Shown: positions 16,567 through 25,153 of the stretch, one piece after another | Numbering within the stretch: position 1 is the first letter of the stretch | How the letters are laid out: every line of letters begins with the position of its first letter | DNA from: WHUA01 sp964585785 | GTDB taxonomy: Bacteria > Pseudomonadota > Alphaproteobacteria > UBA8366 | Direction of reading: 5' to 3' | Length of the DNA: 37,652 bases | Assembly: GCA_964585785.1 (NCBI GenBank) | Contig: CAZPFL010000016.1 | Location: 1-37,652, forward strand | Notes under the pieces: generated by a model | Database searches by the model: none | The model's input: the letters and a program-made list of their open reading frames with translations, nothing else | Told to the model about the DNA's origin: nothing | Made by a program: the position numbers and the translations under genes

Positions 16567-17552
16567 CAGGCGGCATCCTCGAGATGCGGATGGACGCAGC
16601 GAACGGAATGCCCCGGCGCGCGGGGCGTAATCAGGGCCGGCGCCGCGAGACACTTCGCGTCGGCCCGCGGACACCGAGGATGGAACGCGCAGCCTTCCGG
16701 CATATGAAGCAGCGAGGGCGTCATGCCCGGGATCTGCGCCAGCGGCTGGCCGCGCCGGTTATGGCTCGGAACGGAGCCGATCAAGCCATGGGTATAGGGG
16801 TGAAACGGACCATCGATGACGTCAGCGATGGTGCCGGATTCGACGATCTTGCCGGCATACATGACGCAGATCTTGTCGGCCAGCCCCGACACGACGGCCA
16901 GGTCATGGGTGATCCAGATGAGCGACATGCCCCGCTCGCGACACAGCTTCTGGACCTCGTAGATGATCTGACCCTGGATCGTCACGTCGAGCGCGGTGGT
17001 CGGCTCGTCCGCGATGATCAGGTCGGGCTTGTGCAGAAGCGCGATGGCGATGGCGACACGCTGGCGCATGCCGCCGGAGAACTGATGGGGATAGGCCTTG
17101 AGACGCTCCTCCGGCGACGGGATGCCGACCTGGCCGAGCGCGTCGCGCGCGCGCTCGAATGCGGTGCGATGGCTGACCTTGTCGTGCGCCTGGACCGCTT
17201 CGATCATCTGCGTATCGATGCGAAGCACCGGGTTGAGCGTCATCATCGGGTCTTGGAAAATCATCGCGATGCGGCGCCCCCGCAGGTCGCGCATGCGCCC
17301 CTCGCCGGCATTCGTGATGTCCTCGCCGTCGAAGGTGATGCGGCCGCCGGCGACCTGGCCGGGCGGGTCCACCAGCCCGATGATCGAGAATCCCGTGACC
17401 GACTTGCCCGAGCCCGACTCGCCGACGAGCCCCATGATCTCGCCTTTGGCGATGGAGAAGCTCACGCCGTCGACGGCCTTGGCGACGCCGGCCTTGGTGT
17501 AGAAATAGGTCTTGAGGTCCTCGACCAGCAAGGTCGGCGTGTTAGAGGGCAT
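16566..17552 (-). CDS. Peptide-type ABC transporter ATP-binding protein (DppD/OppD-like)
   Basis: First of the two importer ATPases, 328 residues. Visible motifs: Walker A GESGSGKSV, the Q loop MIFQDPMMTLNPVLRI, the signature QFSGGMRQRVAIAIAL, Walker B LIIADEPTTALDVTIQGQI and the switch His in ITHDLAVV. The C-terminal oligo-HPY domain includes GCAFHPRCPRADAKC. The ATG at 17552 is separated from the DppC-like permease stop by 6 bases. A position after the permeases and before the second ATPase is standard for Dpp/Opp operons. Confidence 0.94.
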   Translation of the reverse strand: MPSNTPTLLVEDLKTYFYTKAGVAKAVDGVSFSIAKGEIMGLVGESGSGKSVTGFSIIGLVDPPGQVAGGRITFDGEDITNAGEGRMRDLRGRRIAMIFQDPMMTLNPVLRIDTQMIEAVQAHDKVSHRTAFERARDALGQVGIPSPEERLKAYPHQFSGGMRQRVAIAIALLHKPDLIIADEPTTALDVTIQGQIIYEVQKLCRERGMSLIWITHDLAVVSGLADKICVMYAGKIVESGTIADVIDGPFHPYTHGLIGSVPSHNRRGQPLAQIPGMTPSLLHMPEGCAFHPRCPRADAKCLAAPALITPRAPGHSVRCVHPHLEDAA

Positions 17553-17558
17553 CCGGCC

Positions 17559-18497
17559 CTACCTCGCGAGGCGCGGGTTGAGCACGTCGCGCAGACGATC
17601 GCCCACCAAGTTGATGCTCACGATGGTGATCAGCAGCGCAATGCCGGGAAAGATGCTGATCCAGTAGTTGCCGCTCATCATGTATTCGAAGCCGTTGGCA
17701 ATCAGCAGCCCGAGCGACGGGTGCGTGACCGGCAGTCCGACGCCGAGGAAGGACAAGGTCGCTTCGAGCGCGATGGCATGCGCCACCTGCACCGTGCCCA
17801 CGACGATCAGTGGCGGCATCACGTTCGGCAGCAGATGGCGGAAGACAATGCGCTTATGCGAGAGCGCGAGACACGTCGCCGCCTCGATATATTCCTTGCT
17901 GCGCTCGACCAGCGCGCTGCCGCGGACCGTTCGCGCATAATACGCCCACTGCACGACAATTAGGGCGAGGATAATCTTGTCGACCCCCTTGCCCAGCGTC
18001 GCGAGCAGTACGAGCGCGATGAGGATCGCGGGAAAACTCAGCTGCAGATCGACCAGCCGCATGATGACGGTGTCCACGCGCCCGCCGAAATAGGCGGAAG
18101 TCAAACCGACGCAAACGCCGACGCAAAACGCCACCAAGCCGCTCAGGACGCCGACGCCCAAGCTGATGCGAAGGCCGTAGGCAATGGCGCTGACCATGTC
18201 GCGTCCGAGACCGTCCGTGCCGAGCCACGCGGTGGTTCCGTTCATCATCGCCGTACCCGGCGGCAAACGGCTGTCGAGGATACTGACGGATGCTAGGTCG
18301 TAAGGATTGGTCGGCGAGATCCAAGGCGCCAGAATCGCGATGAAGAGGACGATTACGAAAGTAATGAAACCGACGACCGCAACCTTGCTTTCCGCGAAAT
18401 CGGAGACGAACCGGCGGAACGGCGTCTGCTCCTTGGCGACGGCGGGCCTCTCCGGCGTAAGCGGCTCCAGCGCGTTGAAGTCCGTTGTCGTTGTCAT
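17559..18497 (-). CDS. Peptide-type ABC transporter permease (DppC/OppC-like)
   Basis: Inner-membrane permease of 312 residues with an N-terminal cytoplasmic tail, a first transmembrane helix (VAVVGFITFVIVLFIAILAPW), the OppC N-domain segment TNPYDLAS, and five further helices. The coupling EAA-like loop reads YIEAATCLALSHKRIVFRHLLPN. GTDGLGRDMVSAIAYGLRISL is the strongly conserved DppC motif. The start overlaps the stop of the DppB-like gene in ATGA (18494-18497), so the two permeases are translationally coupled. Confidence 0.94.
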   Translation of the reverse strand: MTTTTDFNALEPLTPERPAVAKEQTPFRRFVSDFAESKVAVVGFITFVIVLFIAILAPWISPTNPYDLASVSILDSRLPPGTAMMNGTTAWLGTDGLGRDMVSAIAYGLRISLGVGVLSGLVAFCVGVCVGLTSAYFGGRVDTVIMRLVDLQLSFPAILIALVLLATLGKGVDKIILALIVVQWAYYARTVRGSALVERSKEYIEAATCLALSHKRIVFRHLLPNVMPPLIVVGTVQVAHAIALEATLSFLGVGLPVTHPSLGLLIANGFEYMMSGNYWISIFPGIALLITIVSINLVGDRLRDVLNPRLAR

Positions 18498-19471
18498 CCC
18501 TTAACGTCCTGCAACCGCACGCGTGGATCAAGCATTGAATAGAGGACGTCGACCACGAGGTTGATGGTGATGAACATGCAGACGGTGATCAAGAGGTAAG
18601 CGACGATTACCGGCCGGTCCAAGAGGTTGATCGAATCGATGATCAGCTTGCCCATGCCGGGCCAGGCGAACACGGTCTCGGTGACCACGGAAAAGGCGAT
18701 CAGCGAGCCGAATTCGAGCCCCAGCACGGTGATGACCGGTATCAATATGTTCTTGAGCACATGCACCAGGATGATCCGTGCCGGCCGCAACCCCTTGGCG
18801 CGCGCGAACTTGACGTAATCCTGGTGGATCACCTCGCGCGTTCCGGCCCGCGTCAGGCGGATCGCGAGGGAGATCTTGAGCAGCGCCAGGTTCATGGCCG
18901 GCATGATCAGGTGCTCCAGCCCGTCCAGCGTGAGGAAGCTGACCGGAATGCCGAAAAGGTCGCGGGTCGTGCCGCGGCCGCTCGCCGGCAGCCAGCCAAG
19001 CATGACGGCGAAGATCATGATGCCCATGATGCCGACCCAGAAGGTCGGCAAGCTGAACCCGAGGATCGAGCCCGCCATGATGCTCTTGCTCGCCAGCGAA
19101 TTCGGCCTCATCCCGGCCCACATGCCAAGCGGAATGCCGATGATGAGGGCGAGGAGCAGCGCCGTGAAGGCAAGCTCGAGGGTCGCCGGCATGCGATCGA
19201 GAATGAGCCGGAGCGCGGGCTCGTTAAACACGAAGGATTTGCCCAGATCGCCGTGCAACGCCCGGACGACGAAACGCAGGTACTGCATGTACCAGGGCAA
19301 ATTGAGGCCAAGCGACTCGATCAGCCTTTCGCGCTCGGCCTGATCCGCGTCGTCGCTGATCAAGATCTCAGATGGGTCCCCGATCATGAACACGCCGGCG
19401 AAGACCAATATGGACATCGCAGCGATGACCACAACCGCCTGCAGCAGCCGCCGGATAATGTATACGGACAT
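18494..19471 (-). CDS. Peptide-type ABC transporter permease (DppB/OppB-like)
   Basis: Inner-membrane permease of 325 residues with the DppB start MSVYIIRRLLQAVVVIAAMS, a periplasmic loop containing the DLGKSFVF segment, five more hydrophobic helices, and the EAA-type loop VKFARAKGLRPARIILVHVLKN. It is separated from the upstream binding-protein gene by a 72-bp gap holding a strong hairpin, which may lower expression relative to the binding protein. Confidence 0.94.
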   Translation of the reverse strand: MSVYIIRRLLQAVVVIAAMSILVFAGVFMIGDPSEILISDDADQAERERLIESLGLNLPWYMQYLRFVVRALHGDLGKSFVFNEPALRLILDRMPATLELAFTALLLALIIGIPLGMWAGMRPNSLASKSIMAGSILGFSLPTFWVGIMGIMIFAVMLGWLPASGRGTTRDLFGIPVSFLTLDGLEHLIMPAMNLALLKISLAIRLTRAGTREVIHQDYVKFARAKGLRPARIILVHVLKNILIPVITVLGLEFGSLIAFSVVTETVFAWPGMGKLIIDSINLLDRPVIVAYLLITVCMFITINLVVDVLYSMLDPRVRLQDVKG

Positions 19472-19504
19472 GCGCTTGCTCCGTCGCCCTACAGGCAGAA
19501 GCGT

Positions 19505-19533
19505 ATCGGGCGGCCCGGTTTTGGCCGCCCGAT
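19505..19533 (-). promoter_or_regulatory. Intercistronic hairpin between binding protein and permease
   Basis: An 11-bp perfect inverted repeat (ATCGGGCGGCC at 19505-19515 and GGCCGCCCGAT at 19523-19533) with a 7-base loop lies just past the binding-protein stop and before the permease start. There is no T-run, so it is not a textbook intrinsic terminator. Hairpins in this position of ABC operons are known to stabilise the upstream mRNA or attenuate the downstream genes, giving excess binding protein. Confidence 0.6.
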
Positions 19534-19543
19534 CGCTAGGACC

Positions 19544-21163
19544 CTATTTTTTCGTCTTGATGACGTCCATCGCCTCGGTCCGTTCGTCCGTGCGCGCCCG
19601 GTATTTCAGGCCACGCCGCGTCGCCCAGGTGTTGACCTGATAGTGCAGCGGAATGATGGCCTGATCTTTGCCGATCGCCAGTTCCGTCGCTTCCTGCAGC
19701 AGCTTGTCGCGCTTCGGGTCATTGACGGTGGCCAAGGCCTCCTCGACCAGCTTGTCGACCTTGGGGTCGGAGAACCGCCCGCGGTTCGACGCGCCCCAGC
19801 CCTTGGTCTTGTCATGCGTCATGATCAGCGACTTGAGCGCCGACGACGCCTCGCCCGTTCCCGAGCCCCAGCCAACCAGGAAGATGCTGAATTCGGGCGT
19901 CTTGTTGGGTCCGCCACTCGACGCGCGGCTGAAGAAGACGCTCTTTGGCATGGTCACGACCTTGGTCGGGATGCCGCCATGGGTGAACATCTGCGCAATG
20001 GCCTCGCAGATCTTGGCGTCGTTGACATAGCGGTCGTTTGGCCCGTGGATCGTCAAGCCGAAGCCGTTGGGATAGCCCGCCTCCTTGAGAAGCTTCTTGG
20101 CGCCCTTGGGATCGTATTTTTCCGGCTTCAGCTTCGGCGATACGCCGAAGAAGCCTTTCGGCAGCAACTGACCGGCCGGAATGGCGAGCCCTTCCATCAC
20201 GCGCGACACGATGGCATCGCGGTTGATCAGCTTGGACAGCGCCTTACGCACCCGCACGTCCTTCAGCGGGTTCTTCTTCAGCGGATGCCCCGCCTTGTCC
20301 GTGATGAACGGTGACTCGTCGCGCCACTGGTCCATATGAAGGTAGATGACCCGGTTCGAAATGCCGGAGCTCAGCACGACCTTCTTGTCTTTCTTCAGGC
20401 GCGCGACGTCGGTCGTCGGCACGTTGTCGATCATGTCGACATCGCCGGCGAGCAGCGCCGCCACGCGTGCCGGCGCCGACGCGATCGGCTTCAAGATGAC
20501 TTTGCTCCAACTCGGCTTCTTGCCGTAATAGTTCGGGTTTGGCACCAAGACGATCCGGTCGCCCTTCTTCCACTCCACGAACTTGTACGGCCCCGTGCCG
20601 ATCGTTGCCTTGCCGTCATTGAAGTCTTGAACGGTCAATCCCTTGTTGACGTCCGGCTTGCCGGTGCCCTTCGCATGGGACGAAATGATCACCGGCTGCG
20701 CCAGGTCGACCGGCATCAGCGGATAGGGTTCCTTGGTGGTGACCTCGATCGTGTAATCGTCGACCTTCTTGAAGGTCTTGCCGCTGAGATAGGTGCGGAA
20801 GCTGGAATTGCCGCCGACATAGTTCACGGCGCGATCGAAGGAGAAGATCACGTCATCGGCGGTAAACGGTGAGCCGTCGCTGAATTTCACGCCTTTGCGC
20901 AGCTTGAATTCCCAAGTCGTCTCGTTGACCGGCTTCCATGAAACCGCGAGATCCGGCTGCAGATGCTGCTTGGCGTCCATCTCGATCAGACGGCCGAAGA
21001 TATGCGTCATGAAGGCGTTGTTCGGCCCGAGATTATGAAAATACGGATCCATCGAAGATGGCTCCGTTTTAATCCCGATCCGTAGTTCCTCAGCCGATGC
21101 GGCCGTGACGAAAAAACTAGCCGCCGCCAAAGCCAGTACTAGTCGGAAAAATCGCCGTGCCAT
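19544..21163 (-). CDS. Peptide-type ABC transporter substrate-binding protein (SBP family 5)
   Basis: Periplasmic receptor of 539 residues with a Sec signal peptide (MARRFFRLVLALAAASFFVT, cut probably after Ala-Ser-Ala near residue 24). The mature protein opens with ELRIGIKTEPSSMDPYFHNL and contains WEFKLRKGVKFSDGSPFTADDV, the cluster 5 SBP signature, and later GTGPYKFVEWKKGDRI. The family binds di/oligopeptides, nickel, opines or glutathione, so the ligand cannot be read directly. GGGAG lies 6 bases before ATG 21163. It heads the five-gene importer, with the amidohydrolase at the far end and a threonine-synthase-like gene upstream. Confidence 0.93.
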   Translation of the reverse strand: MARRFFRLVLALAAASFFVTAASAEELRIGIKTEPSSMDPYFHNLGPNNAFMTHIFGRLIEMDAKQHLQPDLAVSWKPVNETTWEFKLRKGVKFSDGSPFTADDVIFSFDRAVNYVGGNSSFRTYLSGKTFKKVDDYTIEVTTKEPYPLMPVDLAQPVIISSHAKGTGKPDVNKGLTVQDFNDGKATIGTGPYKFVEWKKGDRIVLVPNPNYYGKKPSWSKVILKPIASAPARVAALLAGDVDMIDNVPTTDVARLKKDKKVVLSSGISNRVIYLHMDQWRDESPFITDKAGHPLKKNPLKDVRVRKALSKLINRDAIVSRVMEGLAIPAGQLLPKGFFGVSPKLKPEKYDPKGAKKLLKEAGYPNGFGLTIHGPNDRYVNDAKICEAIAQMFTHGGIPTKVVTMPKSVFFSRASSGGPNKTPEFSIFLVGWGSGTGEASSALKSLIMTHDKTKGWGASNRGRFSDPKVDKLVEEALATVNDPKRDKLLQEATELAIGKDQAIIPLHYQVNTWATRRGLKYRARTDERTEAMDVIKTKK

Positions 21164-21382
21164 CTCACGCTCCCTGTTTTACCACCTTGAAATCCACCCC
21201 CCTGACCAGGACTGTATGTCCCTCAGTGACACCCGGATTTCCCTCTGGGGCGAAAGCATGTCGTAACTCAGCCGCCATTTCAATAGTGGTTCGGCCGCCT
21301 AACCCCCAGGAACCCCTTGCAGAACAAGTACAACGCCCCCATTCGGCAACGCATGGGTTATCTCGCCGAGCGTCATACAGGT

Positions 21383-22528
21383 TCAGGTTGACCCAAGGCC
21401 CAACGCCTTGCCGATCTGCTCGACGGCCTTCAAGCCGGCCCCCGTCAGGACCACGACCGTGGTCTGCTCGGACCGTATGGTCCCGCTCGCGATCAGCTTG
21501 CTGAGCCCGGCGCCGGCCGCCGCCGTCGTCGGCTCGACGAAAAAGCCCCGCTGCGTGAACGCGCGCAACGCCGATATGATCTCCTCTTCGGTTACCGCGA
21601 GGCAGGTTCCGCCGGTAGCGCGAATGGCGTCGAGCACCTCGCGGAGACGGATCGGCCGCGCCGAGGCGATGCCGTCGGCAATCGTCGGTTTTACCGTGAT
21701 TTCCACCGGCGTTTCGCTGCCGGCGGCGTAGGCGGCGTAGTACGGCCCGGCATTGGCGGCCTGAATGGCGAAGATTCGCGGCAGCGACGTGATCAGCCCG
21801 CGCGCCTGCAGCTCGCCGAAGCCGATGTGGCATCCCATGACGTTGCTGCCCTGGCCGCACGGGATGACGATGTTGTCGGGCACGGCGAAGCCGAGCTGTT
21901 CCCAAAGCTCGAAGGCAAGCGTCTTGGTCCCCTCGAGGAAATAGGGTTGGTAATTGTGCCCGGCGTAAAACCGCGTCGCGCTCGCGGCGAGCGCCGCCTG
22001 CGCCACATCGTCGCGGGTGCCCGGCACCGGCACGACCTCGGCCCCCATAGCGGCCATCTGGTAGCGCTTCGGCGCAGGCGCCGCCGCCGGGACGAAAATG
22101 CGGCTGTCGAAGCCGAGCGCGGCGCCGTAGGTAGCAACCGAGGCCCCGGCATTGCCGGACGAATCCTCGAGGATCTCCGTCACGCCGCGCTGCTTCAGAT
22201 AGGTCAGCATGACCGCGGTCCCGCGATCCTTGAACGAGCCCGACGGCATCAGGAACTCGGCCTTCATACGAACCGCCATGCCGTCCCATTCGGCATCGAC
22301 CAGCGGCGTCCACCCCTCGCCCAGGGTGCGGTCCGGCGGGCCGGCCAAGCGCAGCGCCTTCCGGTAGCGCCACAGGGACCGCTCAGCGGTGTCGATCTCC
22401 TCGGGCCGGATCCCCGGCCCCGGCGTCAGGTTGACATAGCCGCCATCGTCGGGCGCCCGCCAAATCGCCTCGTCGGTGGTCCAGCGGCCACCGGTTCGAG
22501 GGTTAAGGTACTGTGCGTGTTCGGTCAT
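21383..22528 (-). CDS. Threonine-synthase-like PLP-dependent enzyme (fold type II)
   Basis: A 381-residue protein of the tryptophan-synthase-beta superfamily. The PLP lysine is K100 in MPSGSFKDRGTAV, followed by EILEDSSGNAGASVATYGA (Asn contacts PLP), the phosphate cradle CGQGSNVMGCHIGF and a C-terminal VVVLTGAGLKAVEQIG. It reads as threonine synthase, but related deaminases (threonine/serine dehydratase, 2,3-diaminopropionate ammonia-lyase) share these motifs. ATG at 22528 begins MTEHAQYLNPRTGGRW; an extension to 22564 is open. It is codirectional with the importer, 219 bases upstream of the binding-protein gene, in a cluster of N-acyl hydrolases. No thrB or hom is nearby, so a catabolic role is possible. 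Confidence 0.8.
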   Translation of the reverse strand: MTEHAQYLNPRTGGRWTTDEAIWRAPDDGGYVNLTPGPGIRPEEIDTAERSLWRYRKALRLAGPPDRTLGEGWTPLVDAEWDGMAVRMKAEFLMPSGSFKDRGTAVMLTYLKQRGVTEILEDSSGNAGASVATYGAALGFDSRIFVPAAAPAPKRYQMAAMGAEVVPVPGTRDDVAQAALAASATRFYAGHNYQPYFLEGTKTLAFELWEQLGFAVPDNIVIPCGQGSNVMGCHIGFGELQARGLITSLPRIFAIQAANAGPYYAAYAAGSETPVEITVKPTIADGIASARPIRLREVLDAIRATGGTCLAVTEEEIISALRAFTQRGFFVEPTTAAAGAGLSKLIASGTIRSEQTTVVVLTGAGLKAVEQIGKALGLGST

Positions 22529-22648
22529 GGTCGCGAAGATGTGGCGCTTCGGCCGGCCGCGCAACGGTTTTGATTGCAGCCGCCCGAACCGCGCCGCCCG
22601 CCGGGCATTATCCGCTGGCCCGGCCGGCAGGATTGGCTATTCTGTCCC

Positions 22649-22666
22649 GACCGGCCACGGCCGGTC
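22649..22666. promoter_or_regulatory. Operator-like palindrome in the divergent promoter region
   Basis: GACCGGCC-AC-GGCCGGTC is an 18-bp inverted repeat with perfect 8-bp arms. It lies in the 164-bp gap between the leftward threonine-synthase-like gene and the rightward deacylase genes, 26 bases before the deacylase start. TATTCT at 22639-22644 could be a -10 element just ahead of it. It may be a repressor operator serving both directions or a leader hairpin; no regulator gene is nearby. Confidence 0.4.
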
Positions 22667-22692
22667 TTACCAGTGCGACGGGAAGGAGCGCC

Positions 22693-23877
22693 GTGCCGAA
22701 CCAGCCGATCAGCCTGCCGATCATCAAGAATCTCATTGGCTTCGACACGACCAGCCGCGAGTCGAACCTGGACCTGATCGAATATGTAAAAGGCTATCTC
22801 GCCGGGTTCGGCGTGGAGTCGCTGCTCGTCTATGACGAGGACAAGCGCAAGGCCAACCTGTACGCGACCATCGGGCCGGCCGACCGCCGCGGCGTCTGCC
22901 TGTCCGGCCACACCGACGTCGTCCCTGTGGACGGCCAGGCCTGGGATACCGACCCCTTCTCGGCCGTGGAGAAGGACGGCAAGATCTTCGGGCGCGGCAC
23001 CGCGGACATGAAAAGCTTCATCGCGATCGCGCTCGCCTTCGTGCCGCGCTTCCTCGAACGCGGCCTCAAGACGCCGGTCCACCTGGCCTTCTCCTACGAC
23101 GAAGAGGTCGGGCATCTCGGCGCCAAGCGGCTGATCGAGATCGTCAAGGACATGCCGGTCAAGCCGGCCATGTGCATCGTCGGCGAGCCCACGAGCCTCG
23201 GCGTCATCGTCGGCCACAAGGGCAAGAAAAAGGTGCGCGTGCACGTCAACGGACTGGAAGCGCATTCGAGCCATACGCATAGCGGCGTCAACGCGATCGA
23301 ATACGCGGCGCGCCTGATCGCCTTTATCCAGGAAACCGCGCGCAAGTGGCAGAAGGAAGGCCCCTTCGACGAGGACTGCGACGTCCCCTTCACCACCATG
23401 CAGGTCGGGCTGATCCGCGGCGGCACCGCGCCCAACATCGTGCCCAAGAGCTGCGTCTTCGACATGGAGATCCGCCACCTTCCGAATGTCGATCCGGAAG
23501 CCCTGTTCGACGGCATCCGCCGCTATGCGCGCGAGGCGATCGAGCCGGAAATGAAGGCGGTGGCGCCGGAGGCCGGCTTCGATTTCGAGGAGTTTCCGAG
23601 CAACCTGGCGCTCGATACCGACCCGAACGAGGCCGTTGTCGCCTTCGTCAAGCGGCTTGCCGGCCAGAACAAGCACGGCAAGGTCGGCTTCGGCACGGAA
23701 GCGGGGCTGTTCCAGAAGCGCGCCGGCATCCCCACCGTGGTCTGCGGTCCGGGCGATATCGCGCAGGCGCACAAGCCGAACGAATTCATCACTCTCGATC
23801 AGGTACAAAAAGGCGAGGCTTTCATGGCGCGCCTCGCGGACTATGTCTGTTCCGAGCAACTGTCCGCCGGGACATGA
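22693..23877 (+). CDS. M20 family metallodeacylase, ArgE/acetylornithine deacetylase-like (copy 1)
   Basis: Zinc-dependent hydrolase of 394 residues that removes an acyl group from an N-acyl amino acid. The metal-site motifs are all present: LSGHTDVVPVDG (His, Asp), GRGTADMKSF (Asp), SYDEEVG (catalytic Glu plus ligand Glu), IVGEPTS, and the C-terminal His in AQAHKPNEF. The dimerisation (lid) domain lies at about 190-300. GTG at 22693 is 6 bases after GGAAGGAG, which rules against the longer open frame. It is followed after 72 bp by a close paralogue. The gene belongs to the cluster diverging from the importer. The exact acyl-amino acid is unknown; anabolic ArgE is less likely because no other arg gene is present. 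Confidence 0.9.
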   Translation: MPNQPISLPIIKNLIGFDTTSRESNLDLIEYVKGYLAGFGVESLLVYDEDKRKANLYATIGPADRRGVCLSGHTDVVPVDGQAWDTDPFSAVEKDGKIFGRGTADMKSFIAIALAFVPRFLERGLKTPVHLAFSYDEEVGHLGAKRLIEIVKDMPVKPAMCIVGEPTSLGVIVGHKGKKKVRVHVNGLEAHSSHTHSGVNAIEYAARLIAFIQETARKWQKEGPFDEDCDVPFTTMQVGLIRGGTAPNIVPKSCVFDMEIRHLPNVDPEALFDGIRRYAREAIEPEMKAVAPEAGFDFEEFPSNLALDTDPNEAVVAFVKRLAGQNKHGKVGFGTEAGLFQKRAGIPTVVCGPGDIAQAHKPNEFITLDQVQKGEAFMARLADYVCSEQLSAGT

Positions 23878-23949
23878 GCAACAACGAATACGAGGCAGCA
23901 TGAACCCTTCATCTCGAACAGCGCCGGAACTAGTGCCGGAGCGACGCCG

Positions 23950-25119
23950 GTGAGCAACGATACGCTCGCCAGCATCGAGTGGATCCGGACCCTCATCGGA
24001 TTCGACACGACGAGCCGGGACTCGAACCTCGACCTCATCCATCATGTGAAGGACTACCTCGGCGATCTCGGCGTCGCCTCGACGCTGGTGTTCGACGCGG
24101 AGAAGCGCAAGGCCAACCTCTATGCAACGCTCGGGCCTGCGGACCGGCCGGGCATCATGCTCTCCGGCCACACCGACGTGGTGCCGGTCGACGGTCAGGA
24201 GTGGGACAGCGATCCCTTCCGGGTTGTCGAGAAGAACGGCCGGATCTACGGCCGCGGCACCTCCGACATGAAAAGCTTCATCGCCGTCTGCCTCGCCTTC
24301 GCGCCCAAGCTCCTGGAGCGCGGGCTCGAGACGCCGATCCACTTCGGCTTTTCCTATGACGAGGAAGTCGGCTGCATCGGCGTGCGGCGCATGATCGAGA
24401 TGATCAACGGCCTGGGCGTCAAGCCGAAGATGTGCATCGTCGGCGAGCCGACCAACATGCAGGTGACCATCGGGCACAAGGGCAAGCACAGCTACCACGC
24501 GCATGTGCGCGGCGTGGAGGCGCATTCCAGCCTGGCGCCGATCGGTGTGAACGCGGTCGAATACGCGGCCGAAGCGGTCGCCTATCTCAAGGGCATGGCG
24601 CGCCGCATCGCCAAGGAGGGCCCGTTCGACGCGGCCTACGACGTGAAGCACACCACCGTTCACACCGGCACGATTCGTGGCGGCACCGCACTCAACATCG
24701 TCCCCAAGGACTGCACCTTCGATTTCGAATTCCGCTACCTGCCGGAGACCGGCCACGAGGACTATCTGGCGGAGTTCGAGCGCTATCTCCACGACACGCT
24801 GGAGCCGCAGATGCATGCCATCGATCCAGCGACCGGCTTCGCGATCAAGGAGCTGTCCTCGATCCCGGGGCTGAGCATGGACCCCGGCGAGGAAGTCGTG
24901 ACCTTCGCCAAATCGCTGGCGGGCCGCAACGACCACGCCAAGGTCGCCTTCGGCACCGAAGCCGGGCTGTTCCATCAGCACGCCGGCATTCCGACCGTGG
25001 TTTGCGGGCCGGGCAGCGTCGACCAGGCGCACAAGCCGAACGAGTTCGTCAGCGTCGAGCAAGTGGAGAAATGCGAACAGTTCATGCAGAAGCTGATGAA
25101 CCATGTCTGCGCCAGCTGA
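23950..25119 (+). CDS. M20 family metallodeacylase, ArgE-like (copy 2, tandem paralogue)
   Basis: A second zinc deacylase, 389 residues, collinear with the preceding gene from the first residues (RTLIGFDTTSRDSNLDLIHHV) to the end (QAHKPNEFVSVEQV). The active-site motifs LSGHTDVVPVDG, GRGTSDMKSF, SYDEEVG and IVGEPTN are intact. The copies differ in the substrate-facing lid: HSSHTHSGVNAIEYAA in copy 1 is HSSLAPIGVNAVEYAA here. GTG at 23950 follows GGAG by about 8 bases. It looks like an old tandem duplication with divergence of specificity. Confidence 0.9.
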   Translation: MSNDTLASIEWIRTLIGFDTTSRDSNLDLIHHVKDYLGDLGVASTLVFDAEKRKANLYATLGPADRPGIMLSGHTDVVPVDGQEWDSDPFRVVEKNGRIYGRGTSDMKSFIAVCLAFAPKLLERGLETPIHFGFSYDEEVGCIGVRRMIEMINGLGVKPKMCIVGEPTNMQVTIGHKGKHSYHAHVRGVEAHSSLAPIGVNAVEYAAEAVAYLKGMARRIAKEGPFDAAYDVKHTTVHTGTIRGGTALNIVPKDCTFDFEFRYLPETGHEDYLAEFERYLHDTLEPQMHAIDPATGFAIKELSSIPGLSMDPGEEVVTFAKSLAGRNDHAKVAFGTEAGLFHQHAGIPTVVCGPGSVDQAHKPNEFVSVEQVEKCEQFMQKLMNHVCAS

Positions 25120-25153
25120 GCGCGCCGCAGCGACAACCCGGAACGTTTAGACG

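Noticed and set aside
21164..21382. Small gene (25 codons, MTLGEITHALPNGGVVLVLQ) between the PLP enzyme and the binding protein
   Set aside because: It has no clear ribosome-binding site, no family resemblance and a length within chance expectation.
22525..25104. 859-codon leftward frame opposite the two M20 genes
   Set aside because: It is an antisense shadow with His/Asp/Arg-rich sequence and no motifs; the opposite strand encodes two complete metallohydrolases.
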